Positions 42,801 to 52,246 of a stretch of 64,000 nucleotides of DNA are shown in pieces; position 1 is the stretch's first letter, and each line of letters begins with the position of its first letter. The notes beneath the pieces are model-generated. The model was not told the origin of the DNA. It was given only the letters and a program-made list of their open reading frames with translations, and did not search any database. Origin of the DNA: Flectonema sp. DT1601. Taxonomy: Eukaryota; Euglenozoa; Diplonemea; Diplonemida; Diplonemidae. The DNA lies in contig OZ025840.1 of the NCBI GenBank assembly GCA_964019425.1, forward strand, positions 644,001 through 708,000, read 5' to 3'. Both the position numbers and the translations under genes were made by a program.

Positions 42801-43999
42801 TTCAGAACTTAGAAGCTGCTCTGTCAACAATGAAGAATCTCCCGCCGGCAATCGCCCGACTATACACTGACGCGTCCTATTTCCAAGACAAAGAACAGAA
42901 TTATCGATGTGGCAATGCAGCCTGTCTGATCATAGGAAACAAATGCTTCTCTAAGAGGAAGCGCTATACACCTGCACTGATGATATACAATGCGGAGCAA
43001 CAAGCTCTCCTATCAGCAGTTGAACTGTTGGAAGAACACTCCTCCTGGCTCCCCAGAGGGAGAGTCCATATCATCACCGACAGTCAGTCCTCGGTAAGCA
43101 GCTTGGCAAAGGGATATCTCCGCCAGAGATCCACCACGAACATGGAAATTTTAAAACGCATAATGCTGCTCCGTCGCCCGATCACCTTCCAATTTGTGCC
43201 CTCCCATTGTGGAATAATTGGTAACGAGCTGGCCGATTCGCAAGCAAGTAAAGCAGCGTCTTCTGATACTCTCCAAATTACAGAGGTAGCTTTCGACTAC
43301 CGAATGGTTCAGTGCTCTATCACGAATCAAGTTAACAAGATATGGTTAAGGGAAAGAGACTCTAACCACGTTCACTATTGGTCAACCCTCGGGGGAAGAA
43401 TTCAACGCTTCCATCCAAACCTGAAGCGGTCTGATGAAGTACACATTTCACGCCTCCGCACGGGTCACCACCATTTGATCAAGATCCCCTCTCAGGGTCT
43501 CACGAATTGCAACTTCTGTAACGAGCCGTTAACAAGCACGCATCACTTATTATTCAATTGTCTCGCATTACGCCCAATTGTGCAACAATACTTCCCACCA
43601 ACAGCAACTCTTGAACAAGGAGAAATGGATGTCGGTCAAAACCTCCACAAATTCTTCTCGACAGAACACCAACCAGAGCTTATGAAGTTGATAATGAAAT
43701 TACATGAACTCCCATTATGGCAGGCAATACCTCAACAGCACCTTATGGAACATTTGTATAAGTGGACTAGCTTTCCGACCTTCAACACAGCAACACGAAA
43801 AACAGTCGTTGCGTACATTAAAGAAGCCTACACTCTCACCGACATAGAGGAAATACATACCAATCTTGATTGGGTATGGATGTACTGCTATCCTGACTAT
43901 CTTAACAACGATACAAGCATGAAAAAGCTCCTCGACAAAATCCAGGACTCCCAATACAGCCGTATCGATGCGGCGTGGTTTAACAGACAAGTTCGATAA
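39896..43999 (+). CDS. LINE ORF2: APE endonuclease, reverse transcriptase, RNase H
   Basis: The protein has 1367 residues with no interruption. The N-terminal leader ends in SGVHPNPGP, a 2A-like NPGP motif, right before the endonuclease domain LRVLSWNMN. Endonuclease motifs: IIHIQESWL, GDFNAHHESW (near 160) and NSDHTPIITDF. RT motifs: YRPISLTS, QSGFVPGRTT, LFDISGAFDNVDH, GVPQGSILGPLLF and YADD (634-637). RNase H (about 985-1130) keeps its acidic set: LYTDAS, NAEQQAL, IITDSQSS and NELADSQ. A C-terminal CxxC...H...C knuckle is seen in NCNFCNEPLTSTHHLLFNC (near 1204). All catalytic signatures are present, so it looks potentially active. RNase H after RT and the NPGP leader match I/ingi/L1Tc-type elements. 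Confidence 0.93.
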   Translation: MPPPPKKQYHETVTARINLLRSGVHPNPGPLRVLSWNMNRYKSSRLHLEDLVASYDPDIIHIQESWLKSDVSDDLLQIKGFDLHRRDRVSANKTVGGGLLSYFKCSLHAEFIAEDSSHTYIESLYCTFKTVLGNVSTCNIYIPPDALHLPKSFNLSDLTFGDFNAHHESWSSNNKIPRKASGKVVSNWILDNGLAVIQLSPSIPTHGTTPDLALHSPQFKCFNSIQIDPSLVNSDHTPIITDFDVTPLSSSQQIPAHRKFFYDKFTELHWKAFTASLESQCPRLNNIRSLSKLCKALLKTIDSIAISTLPNKWYPLKASQHQRSNLNAENILLQSGKRGFSWTYKKLRELKGEATGLHTPSAPFESLHQRFFPTDSRSDELQIPTVSPQAFSDPSCRPFSTSEAQAVLDSLKRSDSTGPDAISNNMLLHLGEQALHLILRIANWSFYRGTLPKCLKVAHVIPTYKGNKRDPTDAASYRPISLTSILSKFIESLMLSRLEHLLIDKLDPKQSGFVPGRTTDENIAVLINAASETKSDYLQCAVLILFDISGAFDNVDHNLLMDRIKPLLPTPFVRWIGNFLSDRTAHLLHGSTRSKPIACTKGVPQGSILGPLLFRMYVDSLPESITVSDTSLLYADDLAVYVSSSTIDDLEARANKAIGQVECWLDNSRMSLSHSKTEYMSIGKRFTEDKRICRRPRLYFPSTVDDVPIPRGSYQFFYDHIDDGAAALLNFENGPIFPLGINGRSVNNRSQFINTIPKGEFSLTAAIPLRQVKQTRYLGVIIDDNLTFESQKTKILNTLKRGIALLSMVSSYQVKTEVLRQVIFGLILSRAYYGLAAFAPLLSKKAQEEIDLTQRVLQRKLTGCLNSTATPALSVESGILPFKLHLSKSTALMNERFLRNNKNSPSWSILDPEKTSSMWKTFASIHSNRYPTPSLRSYHCLPHHQAPWEPPPDVTFNPWREFRKSLEPVQNLEAALSTMKNLPPAIARLYTDASYFQDKEQNYRCGNAACLIIGNKCFSKRKRYTPALMIYNAEQQALLSAVELLEEHSSWLPRGRVHIITDSQSSVSSLAKGYLRQRSTTNMEILKRIMLLRRPITFQFVPSHCGIIGNELADSQASKAASSDTLQITEVAFDYRMVQCSITNQVNKIWLRERDSNHVHYWSTLGGRIQRFHPNLKRSDEVHISRLRTGHHHLIKIPSQGLTNCNFCNEPLTSTHHLLFNCLALRPIVQQYFPPTATLEQGEMDVGQNLHKFFSTEHQPELMKLIMKLHELPLWQAIPQQHLMEHLYKWTSFPTFNTATRKTVVAYIKEAYTLTDIEEIHTNLDWVWMYCYPDYLNNDTSMKKLLDKIQDSQYSRIDAAWFNRQVR

Positions 44000-44312
44000 C
44001 TCTCCTTTAGTTATATACAACATTATCAAAAAAAATAAAATAAAGAAAAATTCTATCCCTTACAGAATCTAAACGCCCCGCCCCCAGAGTCTTTGTTTTA
44101 TATATTTTATTTTATTTTCTTTTTAATTTTATTTATTCATTTATTTGTTTTCTTTTCTCTTTAGTTATCCTCATATCACTTCCTGACAACAATCGGACAA
44201 GGTGGAAAGCTGACAATAGGCATACTGTGTTCATTATGCCCCGTCAGCCGAAGCTATAATAAAACAATCCTAATAAGATTGGGTCTAATTACGTTGCTGT
44301 TGCCTCGTAGCT

Positions 44313-44339
44313 CTAGGGAGTTAACCCGATGCTCCCTAG
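44313..44339 (+). other. Perfect 8-bp hairpin in the LINE 3' UTR
   Basis: CTAGGGAG and CTCCCTAG flank an 11-nt loop, about 45 nt before the TATC tail. A stem-loop near the 3' end is a plausible recognition site for the element's reverse transcriptase. Confidence 0.6.
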
Positions 44340-44384
44340 TTTGCTGTATCAGCGATGCACAGTACGCAATGTATTGGACTTCCT

Positions 44385-44404
44385 TATCTATCTATCTATC
44401 TATC
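44385..44404. repeat. (TATC)5 tail of the LINE
   Basis: Five perfect TATC copies mark the likely 3' end of the retrotransposon. Confidence 0.8.
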
Positions 44405-44877
44405 TTTGCATTTGACACTTCTTATTTTCGGTTACTTTGGATTTGAAGTTATTTAGTTCGTACAATTAATTCACCGCAATAGGTTGAAAAAAAAGAGAGA
44501 GAAAGAAGAAAAGGGAGCTAGATTTGATCTACTGGCTCTCTCTTAGTGACTCCTTCAGTACAATAATTACTACTAATGGTTACGTCAACTATCAGTCTCG
44601 GATGTCTTGCTGGTAAGAACGAAGATCTGGTTTTGTGAGAACAGCCTTCGTTTATTTTTTTTTATTTTTTCTACTTCTTGGCAACGCTGCCTGTCGTTAA
44701 GTCTTATAAGCCATCTTCTCTGAGTCTCACAGTTGTGGTACTAAAGACAGTATTCCTTCTGTAAGCTATCATATGGGGCTAGGCTTCCCTGACTTCGATA
44801 AAATAGTTTTCTTTTTTTTTTGTTGTTAATTAGATTTCTTATTAAATTGTTTTCAATATATTATTGTCTCGACAGGA
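44405..44877. other. Spacer after the LINE
   Basis: No gene. The last part is T-rich and ends TATTGTCTCGACAG at 44875, two bases before the phosphatase ATG, an acceptor of the leader type. Confidence 0.6.
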
Positions 44878-45720
44878 ATGGGTGTTCAAATCCAAGGGAT
44901 GCAACCACCTCCAAGACACACTGCTGCGACGAGGACGAGCAGCGTGAGAAAGAGAGTGCCGGAATTAATTAAGATTAAAGCGGACCGACCCCTGAGATTC
45001 TTCGGTCCTCCTGGTGAGGTGGTCCCAGGTTTATGGGTCGGGTCAATGGAACACGCATCGACAAAATCAGTTGAGGAGAAGGGTTTTGACTCCGTGTTTG
45101 CGATAATGAGATACAGCGCTTTTGGTGGAGCGCCTACCTACCCAAAGTCGGTAGAGTATTACAACTTCCCTTACTGTGATAACGGGACTGATCTTATACC
45201 TTTTGCTAAGATCGCTATCACAATAAATGAATGTTTAAAAAGAAACATGACAGTCCTCGTTCATTGTAAACAAGGAATTAGTAGGAGTGTCAGTTCAGTT
45301 ATGGCTTACTTGTTTTTATTTAAAGGACATGATATTGATTCTGCTTTACAGACAGTTCGAGATGTCAGACCGGCAGCAGCTCCAAAGTTCACATCTCAAT
45401 TACGTGAGTTGTATAATTTAATTGAATTAAAGAAGTCACGATGTGCTGCTTCAATGTGTCCGTCAGTTATGATTAATGTGAAGGCAGAGAAACCAACGGT
45501 ATTGGGACCTACAGGGAATCCAATTAGAAAACCTCGAACGTCGACATTAACGTCTGCTAGTCGTCCAACTGTTACTGCAGGAAGGCTTTCAAGTGCGGCA
45601 TTCAGAAGTCACACTGCTGCAGCTCCAACATCCTCGTTTGCTACTTCAACTTCTGCTAAACCGAGACGTGCTCTCAGTCCTTCTCACGCTCTGATAATGG
45701 AAAGATCACGAAGAAGGTAA
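44878..45720 (+). CDS. Dual-specificity protein phosphatase
   Basis: A single-exon protein of 280 residues. The catalytic domain spans about residues 40-185: GEVVPGLWVGSMEHAS opens the fold, and the signature HCKQGISRS gives nucleophile C130 and phosphate-binding R136. D101 or D105 in PYCDNGTD is the likely general acid. The tail (about 190-280) is Ser/Thr/Ala-rich and basic, possibly regulatory. The full active site suggests an active cysteine phosphatase; the substrate is unknown. The start lies 2 nt after a strong acceptor. It is the first gene downstream of the LINE and appears intact. Confidence 0.92.
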   Translation: MGVQIQGMQPPPRHTAATRTSSVRKRVPELIKIKADRPLRFFGPPGEVVPGLWVGSMEHASTKSVEEKGFDSVFAIMRYSAFGGAPTYPKSVEYYNFPYCDNGTDLIPFAKIAITINECLKRNMTVLVHCKQGISRSVSSVMAYLFLFKGHDIDSALQTVRDVRPAAAPKFTSQLRELYNLIELKKSRCAASMCPSVMINVKAEKPTVLGPTGNPIRKPRTSTLTSASRPTVTAGRLSSAAFRSHTAAAPTSSFATSTSAKPRRALSPSHALIMERSRRR

Positions 45721-47592
45721 ACTTAATTCAATTTTGAGCCACTCGGTTTTTTTTTAAACATCCGGTCAAAGACCTACTTCGTGTTATCGAAACTGTCTAT
45801 CCCTTCGTAGAATTAAAAAGATTAGAATAGAAGGCCTCATCTATGTGCCATTTTTTTGTACCTTAATACCAAAATCGCTCATTTTTATTTATTTCTTTTA
45901 TAATCGAGTGCCTCCCTCCCTGTCTGATCTTTTAAAATATCAGTTTAGTATTACGGTCTTTTTGTTGCCCCGGAAATGAAAGAAAAGAAAAACATGCCCA
46001 GAGTTTAAAAAACACAGCCAATTTTTATTTATTTATTTTATTAGAAAATTTTTTCTTTTTTTTTTTTTGAATTTACTCTCTAGTTTGGAAGTCAAACGAG
46101 ACAGTTAGGTATCTGTAGTCGCTTCTTCGTTGATGAGAGTCATGGTGTTAGTAGATCGATTTGAGGGGAAAAAAAACAAAAAAAAAAATTTGCGAAAAAA
46201 AAAAAAAAAAAAAAAAACAAGCGAAGTCGGAAACCCTTCTATTCTATTATTCCCCTCTCACAATAGAAGGTTTTTTTTTACAAAAAAAAATGAATTACAT
46301 AAATAAAAATTACAGCCAGCGAACAGTCGCTGAAGCTGCTGAAAAAAGGGTTTTTTCTTTTCCTCCTTTCCCTTCTTTTTAGATTCGTTAGCAATTCCTC
46401 TTTGTAACTTTGACGGAAATATTGCAGACCGGTCTTTTTATACAACTAGGAGATCGAGATGGTAGTAACAAATAATATTTGTTTAAACTACTGCCAACCT
46501 TGTGTTTTGAATGCTGCGGATGCCGCATTGTATATATTCATTTTATTTTTTTTGTTTAATTGCGATTGAAACCACTCGTGTGATGGCCTGTAACTACCAC
46601 AAGCAACCAACCAGGAGTTATTCATGGTGAGCTTGTTGAACTATCACGAAACACACTCCTTACTCATTCATACAGGCAATCATTACTACTTATTGTTGCC
46701 AAACTAATAATCCGTATTTTGTTATATTCTTTTTTTTTTTTTTAGGTTGTGGCCCAAAAATACACCGAATGGGGCTCTGATCTAACTAACCTTGTTGGGG
46801 GTATAAATATTTATGGCGGACACAATCCCGTATTCATTACTTCTTGAATTCTAATGTTACTTCTAAAGACTAAGTTAAGATTATCACCACAGTCACTGTA
46901 TCCTTAACAGATGTTAAATTATCGTTTTTATGTTAATATGATACAATACAGCCCCTTTCCGTCATAATAATAAGACCTATTCTAACATTACCTTTTGTCA
47001 ATGTAATTACAGTATCAAGTTACCCCCTGCACGTGAAAAACGATGCTATCCACGGATGGAATCACCGAAAGCTGCACACTCGAGGAGACGCAGTAATAAA
47101 AGTGTGACTAGAATCTGGCAGGTCATTCCAGCCATTGTAGTGTATTTTGGGCCATTGCTTTGCTTTTCTTTTCTTTTCTTTTTTTTTTTTAAATTGTTTT
47201 TTTTTTTTTTTTTTGCATCTGTTTGGTTTTTATGGAGGAAAAAGAACAATGAAAAAAAAAAATATTATCAAACTAAAGTAACCAACAAAAAAAAAGAAAG
47301 GGAGAGAGCTAATACTTTCCCAGATCTTCAAAGCAACAGGAGGTTATCAAAAAACAGAATAAGAATTCCACAAACGGGGTTGAGTGGCTTTTTTTTTTTC
47401 TTCCACAATCAATGCTGATATCAGGAGTCAAAAGAAATAATAAAACAGTTAGACGGCTACTATTACTGGTACCTAACAAACAATCAAGTAGAATGCACTT
47501 TTCCCTTCTGTATAGAAGAATGAAAACAAATTAATTATGGAGCCCCGTCTCTCTCTCTATCCCCTTTATGTTAGCAGTCCAGACCCATTTCG

Positions 47593-47623
<31 letters not shown>

Positions 47624-48211
47624 GCATAAAGTAGCAAAATATTATATTATAACTTATATTAGTCATTACGTCCTCTTCACGTTCAGATAGGTGTTTTTTG
47701 TTTATTTTTTTTTTGGGATGGAACTCGATCCCAATAGAAAAAGGCCAATCGATTAATTAGTGTATTTCCTTTGCTTGCTCTTCAAGTTTTTATAACTCTC
47801 CTTTTTTCAGAATGACAGGTGACTGAGTGTTGATAATAAAGTGGCACAAAATGTGTAAAAATGCAAAATTGTGCTGCTAGTGGAAGTTTGTCTCCCTGTG
47901 AGTGACTTTATAGAGTTTTATAAAAAGCTGTTACGGTAACATAGGCAAGTGGCGCTCAACTATGTTCACGTGGCCTCCAAGTGGTATTATTTATTTATTT
48001 GCAGTCATTTACTACGCTGCCGCTGACAGTCAAGATTGTCAGAGAGAGATTGTTCCTTTTGAGCTTGAAAATACAGTATCAAATTATCCCTGTGAGTGAC
48101 ATTAGATTATTTACTCATGCTTAATAAACTCAGCTGAACAATACAAATTAAATGACATTTTTTTTTTCCTCCAACTCCACTAATAAGGTATCACAAAAGA
48201 AAAAAAAAAAA
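45721..48211. other. Gene-free stretch with several homopolymer tracts
   Basis: About 2.5 kb. Open frames here are low-complexity (poly-Phe, poly-Lys). A frame at 47056 starts with ordinary residues (MESPKAAHSRRRSNKS) but runs into poly-T, and no splice pattern rescues it. A T27 run lies at 47593-47619. The last segment, with acceptor TCCACTAATAAG, leads into UTP23. Confidence 0.5.
47593..47619. repeat. Poly-T tract (27 nt)
   Basis: An uninterrupted T run in intergenic DNA. Confidence 0.9.
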
Positions 48212-48982
48212 ATGAAGAGAGGAGCAAAACAAAAGAAGGAATTTAAAAAGATTCTATCACACTATGGTCTTCATTACGGGTTTAGAGCTCCTTATAAAGT
48301 TATAATTGACGTATCGTTTATGGTGGCTTGTTCACAAGTTGGTATGGATGGTATTCACCCAAGACATGAGATTCTGTCAACTCTTGATGAGAAAATGACT
48401 CCAATTACAACACCAGAAGTACTCGATGAGCTGAAGGAACTCAAAGAGTGGGGAGCATTCAAACACGCGAAAACTTTTTTTTTAATGAAAAACAAAGATA
48501 CTTCCGTAAGGAAGAATACAATGATGATATGCGATGATGAGAATAAAGAATTCCGAGCCCTGGACAATATCTCAATGTCTGTAAAAAAGATAATAAAAAA
48601 CGACAACGCGGAAAGATACATGGTGGCTACTAATAACGAGAACTTAAGAAGAGATTTGGGAAACATACCCGGAGTTCCTATCCTGTCTGTTGACTCGGAG
48701 TTTAAAAAAGTAATAATTGCAAAGACGAGTAAATCAACTGCAAAACAAGTAGCTGCTTCAAACACTTTAAAAACAGCTAAGCAGGATATTTCAAAGATGG
48801 ATAAGTCTTTCGCATCACATCTTCACAAGGACGATAAAAAATCCGATGATGATACTTATGAACAAACTAATAATGTCGCTTCTGGTGTCAGTAATGTCGA
48901 GTGGAAACCAAAGAAAAAGAGAGTTCGCGGTAAGAACCCATTATCAAATAGGAAGAAACAGAGCAAACCAGACATCCGATAA
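48212..48982 (+). CDS. UTP23: UTP23, PIN-like rRNA-processing factor
   Basis: The protein has 256 residues. The N-terminus MKRGAKQKKEFKKILSHYG followed by FGFR-like YGFRAPYKVIIDVSFMVAC matches the UTP23/FCF1 family start and the first Asp of the PIN fold. AERYMVATNNENLRRDL and IPGVPILSVDS match the conserved distal PIN strands. The C-terminal basic tail with KNPLSNRKKQ resembles the NPLS-Lys tail of UTP23, which favours UTP23 over FCF1. UTP23 is a small-subunit processome component needed for 18S rRNA maturation in the nucleolus. The Cys/His zinc ligands found in many UTP23 proteins are not evident here. The ATG follows the acceptor at about 48187 and an A-rich leader. Confidence 0.85.
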   Translation: MKRGAKQKKEFKKILSHYGLHYGFRAPYKVIIDVSFMVACSQVGMDGIHPRHEILSTLDEKMTPITTPEVLDELKELKEWGAFKHAKTFFLMKNKDTSVRKNTMMICDDENKEFRALDNISMSVKKIIKNDNAERYMVATNNENLRRDLGNIPGVPILSVDSEFKKVIIAKTSKSTAKQVAASNTLKTAKQDISKMDKSFASHLHKDDKKSDDDTYEQTNNVASGVSNVEWKPKKKRVRGKNPLSNRKKQSKPDIR

Positions 48983-49203
48983 TAGAATGAATTTTAGATT
49001 CTTTTTGGCAAACCTAGCCAACTATGCCGACTCATTACGTATCACTCAAATCCTTGCTAGTTAGTCTGTTTTCTTAATGTATTTTTCAAACACAAGAAAC
49101 ACATTAAATGAGAAATAAGAATTCTTAATTCGGAATATACGTATCACGCAATTAATTATTTTTTCTCTTTTTTGAAGAGCTTTTAAAAAAAAAAGAAAAA
49201 AAA

Positions 49204-50340
49204 ATGCTGAGTTTACGGCGAGGAAGTGTGAGAAAGGTGCTTAGCTGCCAACAGAGAGGAAATCAAATAAAACGAAAGATAAACCCGCAGGTAATAGCCC
49301 CTGCTCCTGAGGTATGGTCATTTTCCCTTTTTTTTTTTTTTTTTTTTTTTTCCCCGTTCTTCGTGAATTTCATTTTTCAACAAAAAAAAAAAAAAAAACA
49401 GCTTCAACGAGAAGAACTCGCAACCATAAAAGGTCTTCAGCAAGAAAGAAAAGAACTGCAACCCCTCGAAGAGGAGAGACCTCAGGACCCAACACAAATG
49501 TTTTTAATGGAAGGAAGATCACTTTTAGCATCAATTGACGATGGTGGTGAAGTAACATTAATTACTGATACTGGTGTACCAGGTGTCTTTACTATTGAAT
49601 TAAACAACCCAGAAGGTAAGAATTCAATGACTGCTCGTATGATGTGTCAACTTGAGGATTGTATTCGTGAGGTGAACAAACACCCAAAATGTATAGCCGT
49701 AGTCCTTCGTGGTGTTGGTGTTAATTTTTGTGGGGGAGCGGATATCGAACTAGCGACTGTTCATTTGTTGTCTGCAGAACGAGGTTTAAAGATGTGTCGT
49801 TACATGCAAACTCTTTTGTTAGAATTTCATAACCTCCCTTGTATCACCATCGCTGCTATCGAAGGTTCTGCTGTTGGTGGTGGCGCTGAATTAGCACTCG
49901 CTTGTGACTTTAGAATTATTGCTGACTCTGGAAACATTCACTTTGCTCATACTCACATGGGATTATCAACTGGTTGGGGTGGTGGGACTCGTCTTACTAA
50001 GTTAGTCGGTCGTAGAGCAGCAATTCTTCTTCTGTGTAGTGGTAAGCCTTGTAGTCCTAAAGATGCGACTTCTTTTGGATTAGTTGATCGAATTACATCA
50101 GAAGGAGATTCTTATCGTGATTCAATCGCATTTATTAAATCAAACTTTATGAATGCTCCAACTGAAGCAGTCAAAGGATGCAAAGATATCATCGCAGCTG
50201 CTGAGATCTTAACCCCAAGAACAGCACTGCTCTACGAACAAAATATCTTCGCTGCCTTGTGGGCGAAGAATGCTCGCTCGAAACAATTAGCGACTGCAAA
50301 TCCTTCGGAAATGATTACTGAGGATGCTAAGTCAGCCTAG
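49204..50340 (+). CDS. Crotonase-family enzyme, ECHDC1/methylmalonyl-CoA decarboxylase-like
   Basis: Exon 1 is 49204-49311 and exon 2 is 49402-50340, giving 348 residues. The intron is 90 bp (GTATGG...AAACAG). Because it is a multiple of three without a stop, the unspliced frame stays open and adds a spurious Phe/Lys-rich insert. A second possible donor is GTAATA at 49291. The basic N-terminus MLSLRRGSVRKVLSCQQRGN could be a mitochondrial presequence. Oxyanion-hole segments NFCGGADIE and GSAVGGGAELALACDFRI, and HMGLSTGWGGGTRLTKLVG, are closest to ethylmalonyl/methylmalonyl-CoA decarboxylases, which clear branched or misformed malonyl-type thioesters. Enoyl-CoA hydratase activity cannot be excluded. 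Confidence 0.85.
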   Translation: MLSLRRGSVRKVLSCQQRGNQIKRKINPQVIAPAPEVWSFSLFFFFFFFSPFFVNFIFQQKKKKKQLQREELATIKGLQQERKELQPLEEERPQDPTQMFLMEGRSLLASIDDGGEVTLITDTGVPGVFTIELNNPEGKNSMTARMMCQLEDCIREVNKHPKCIAVVLRGVGVNFCGGADIELATVHLLSAERGLKMCRYMQTLLLEFHNLPCITIAAIEGSAVGGGAELALACDFRIIADSGNIHFAHTHMGLSTGWGGGTRLTKLVGRRAAILLLCSGKPCSPKDATSFGLVDRITSEGDSYRDSIAFIKSNFMNAPTEAVKGCKDIIAAAEILTPRTALLYEQNIFAALWAKNARSKQLATANPSEMITEDAKSA

Positions 50341-50728
50341 GAGTTACTTTATAACATTATTGGAGTAACAACTACCTGAAGATGTCTTTACTTTGACATC
50401 TCTCGACTGTGACAGACCAGAAGATCAAATAGATGTCACTTTCTGTTGATCTGTTTTCTTTACTTTGCTCTGTTTAGAGTAATGACGTCAATAGTCATCT
50501 GATGAAGACCTTTGTGAGACTTATCGAGATGAGGGTTAGAAAGAAGAAACAACAACGAAAAAAAAAAAAAACTAGTCATCACGCGAGTGTGAAAGGTAGT
50601 CAGTCGAGTGAATCCCTCGTACCTCTTTAGTAACTTGTTTATTGTTAACAGATTACATATAAATGAAACTCATCTGTGAGAAGTGTTTCAGAATTTTACT
50701 TTTCTATTCATTCAGCAACAACAACAAA
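50341..50728. other. Intergenic spacer
   Basis: Short spacer with an A-run near 50558. It ends in the acceptor TTCTATTCATTCAG at 50715, 13 nt before the next start. Confidence 0.6.
50702..50728 (+). promoter_or_regulatory. Splice acceptor of the five-span protein gene
   Basis: A pyrimidine-rich tract ending TTCAG at 50715, then the 13-nt leader CAACAACAACAAA and ATG at 50729. This decides the start, since the upstream in-frame ATG at 50663 lies before the acceptor. Confidence 0.6.
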
Positions 50729-52246
50729 ATGACTCTCAGAACAGCAGCTATCGCCGCTTTGGTCGCAACGAGTCAGGCTCGTGATCTTGCTGAGTGTGTT
50801 TGCTTCCTTAATGATACCTCGTGTACGGGTGATTCTTGGAAAGACCAATGTGACGATTACTACAAGTCGATTGGTTACACAATCTGGATTGGTATCTTTG
50901 GAATGTTATTCTTCTTAATTGCACTACCAATGATATTAATAATTAGAAGATGTTGTAACGGATGTGGAGGTCATCAGCCATCAAAAGGTCTTTGTTATCC
51001 GAAGAGGAATGAGTACTTTGAGGGATACTCAACTTCTCATGTTTTAATTTTAAAGTTTCTCATATTTGGGATTCTTGGAGCTTCCCTGGCATTCGGAATT
51101 CCTGTCATCACACAATCGAATAAAGTCAGCGGAAGCATTGATGATGTTGGAGGTTACTTAGATCAACTTATAGTTGAAGTCGATGAGGCAATCGACGTCG
51201 TTAAAACTGATTTCCAAGCGATCCCTGACGTTGATCTGTCGGAAATCATCGCTGAAATCGAAAAAGTTGAAAGTCAAATGGACGATGTCAGAAATGGAAA
51301 AAAAGACATGATAAAATATGATCACAATTCAGCGATTTCTCGTGACAACTGGACAGTTGGTATCATGTGTGGAGTCTGTGGATGCTTCCTACTGGCAGTC
51401 CTCATAGCTGTGTGTAGTATTACGAAGTTTTTCCCTTATTTAATATTATCATTTCTGATAATTGTTGGTCTCGGAGTCGCAATAGTCACAACATTTTATC
51501 AAATAACTGGACTACTAACTCACGATTTCTGTAACGATTACGATAATGTTTCTGGCAATCTCATTAGAAGAGCAGAACACGAACTAGGTTGTAATCCAAA
51601 CTCCACAACTGGACTTGCTGACATTATTATCAAAAGCAACGAAGGAATGCAAAAATTCCAAACCAGAATCTGCGCTGATGTGATGCCTCAGATTAATGCC
51701 GCGTTTACTTACCAACAGACTGTTTGTACACCTCCTGATTGGCGTCAATTTGTTCCTATTTTAAACAACTCCAATACCGTTAACACAGCTGCTCCTTATG
51801 ACACCTGCAGACTGAACCCGCAGGATAACTGCTCCATTGCAGACTGTGCTGATCGTTGTCAGCAGGGATCACCAATTCAATTACAGTGTGCTCAGCTGGT
51901 TAACGCTGCTCTCTTTAAGAATATTGAAGATGAAGTGTACCCTGTCGCTAATTGTACTGTTCTTCGTACATTTGTTGGACAGATGGAAAGTCCAATTTGT
52001 GATTTGAAATCCTCAACAAGTTCTGTTTGGGGATTAACTGCTGTGTTGTTAGCCTGTGCTGCAGTCGGATCCATTGCAGTGATGTTGGGTATTAAGAGAT
52101 TCGCTCCTCTTCATTCTGAGTATCGCGATCTCAGTCATGAACAACAACAACCACAAGAAGTCTACCCAACCCCTGCCCCTCCTGTTGCTAGCTACGGAAC
52201 TGCCCAACCAGTTCGTGGTGGAGCACAGCCTGCTTATGGAGTCTAA
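50729..52246 (+). CDS. Five-span membrane protein with signal peptide, prominin/tweety-like topology
   Basis: The protein has 505 residues. The signal peptide MTLRTAAIAALVATSQA precedes a short Cys-rich ectodomain (ECVCFLNDTSCTGDSW). Spans lie near residues 48-73, 105-128, 205-228, 232-256 and 440-462. Two extracellular parts result: a helical stretch (about 130-200) between spans two and three, and a Cys-rich part (about 257-440) between spans four and five. The cytosolic C-terminus is Pro/Gln/Tyr-rich. This layout matches prominin and tweety families, but I see no diagnostic motif, so the name is only topological. It probably sits at the plasma membrane. Confidence 0.75.
   Translation: MTLRTAAIAALVATSQARDLAECVCFLNDTSCTGDSWKDQCDDYYKSIGYTIWIGIFGMLFFLIALPMILIIRRCCNGCGGHQPSKGLCYPKRNEYFEGYSTSHVLILKFLIFGILGASLAFGIPVITQSNKVSGSIDDVGGYLDQLIVEVDEAIDVVKTDFQAIPDVDLSEIIAEIEKVESQMDDVRNGKKDMIKYDHNSAISRDNWTVGIMCGVCGCFLLAVLIAVCSITKFFPYLILSFLIIVGLGVAIVTTFYQITGLLTHDFCNDYDNVSGNLIRRAEHELGCNPNSTTGLADIIIKSNEGMQKFQTRICADVMPQINAAFTYQQTVCTPPDWRQFVPILNNSNTVNTAAPYDTCRLNPQDNCSIADCADRCQQGSPIQLQCAQLVNAALFKNIEDEVYPVANCTVLRTFVGQMESPICDLKSSTSSVWGLTAVLLACAAVGSIAVMLGIKRFAPLHSEYRDLSHEQQQPQEVYPTPAPPVASYGTAQPVRGGAQPAYGV

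Larger units (their letters stand above)
39711..44404 (+). mobile_element. Non-LTR retrotransposon (LINE), I/ingi-like
   Basis: The element comprises a possible ORF1 remnant, one large intact ORF (39896-43999), a 3' UTR of about 380 bp with an 8-bp perfect hairpin (44313-44320 with 44332-44339), and a (TATC)5 tail at 44385-44404. The order endonuclease-RT-RNase H-Cys/His knuckle places it with the I/ingi/Tad group. The tail repeat instead of poly-A fits many I-type elements. Insertion is in the same direction as the surrounding genes. The 5' limit is approximate. Confidence 0.85.

Noticed and set aside
46161-46382. Lys-rich open frame
   Set aside because: Low-complexity poly-A translation.
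47056-47418. Possible small gene starting MESPKAAHSRRRSNKS
   Set aside because: Only about 40 ordinary codons before poly-T; no convincing splice donor/acceptor pair or domain.
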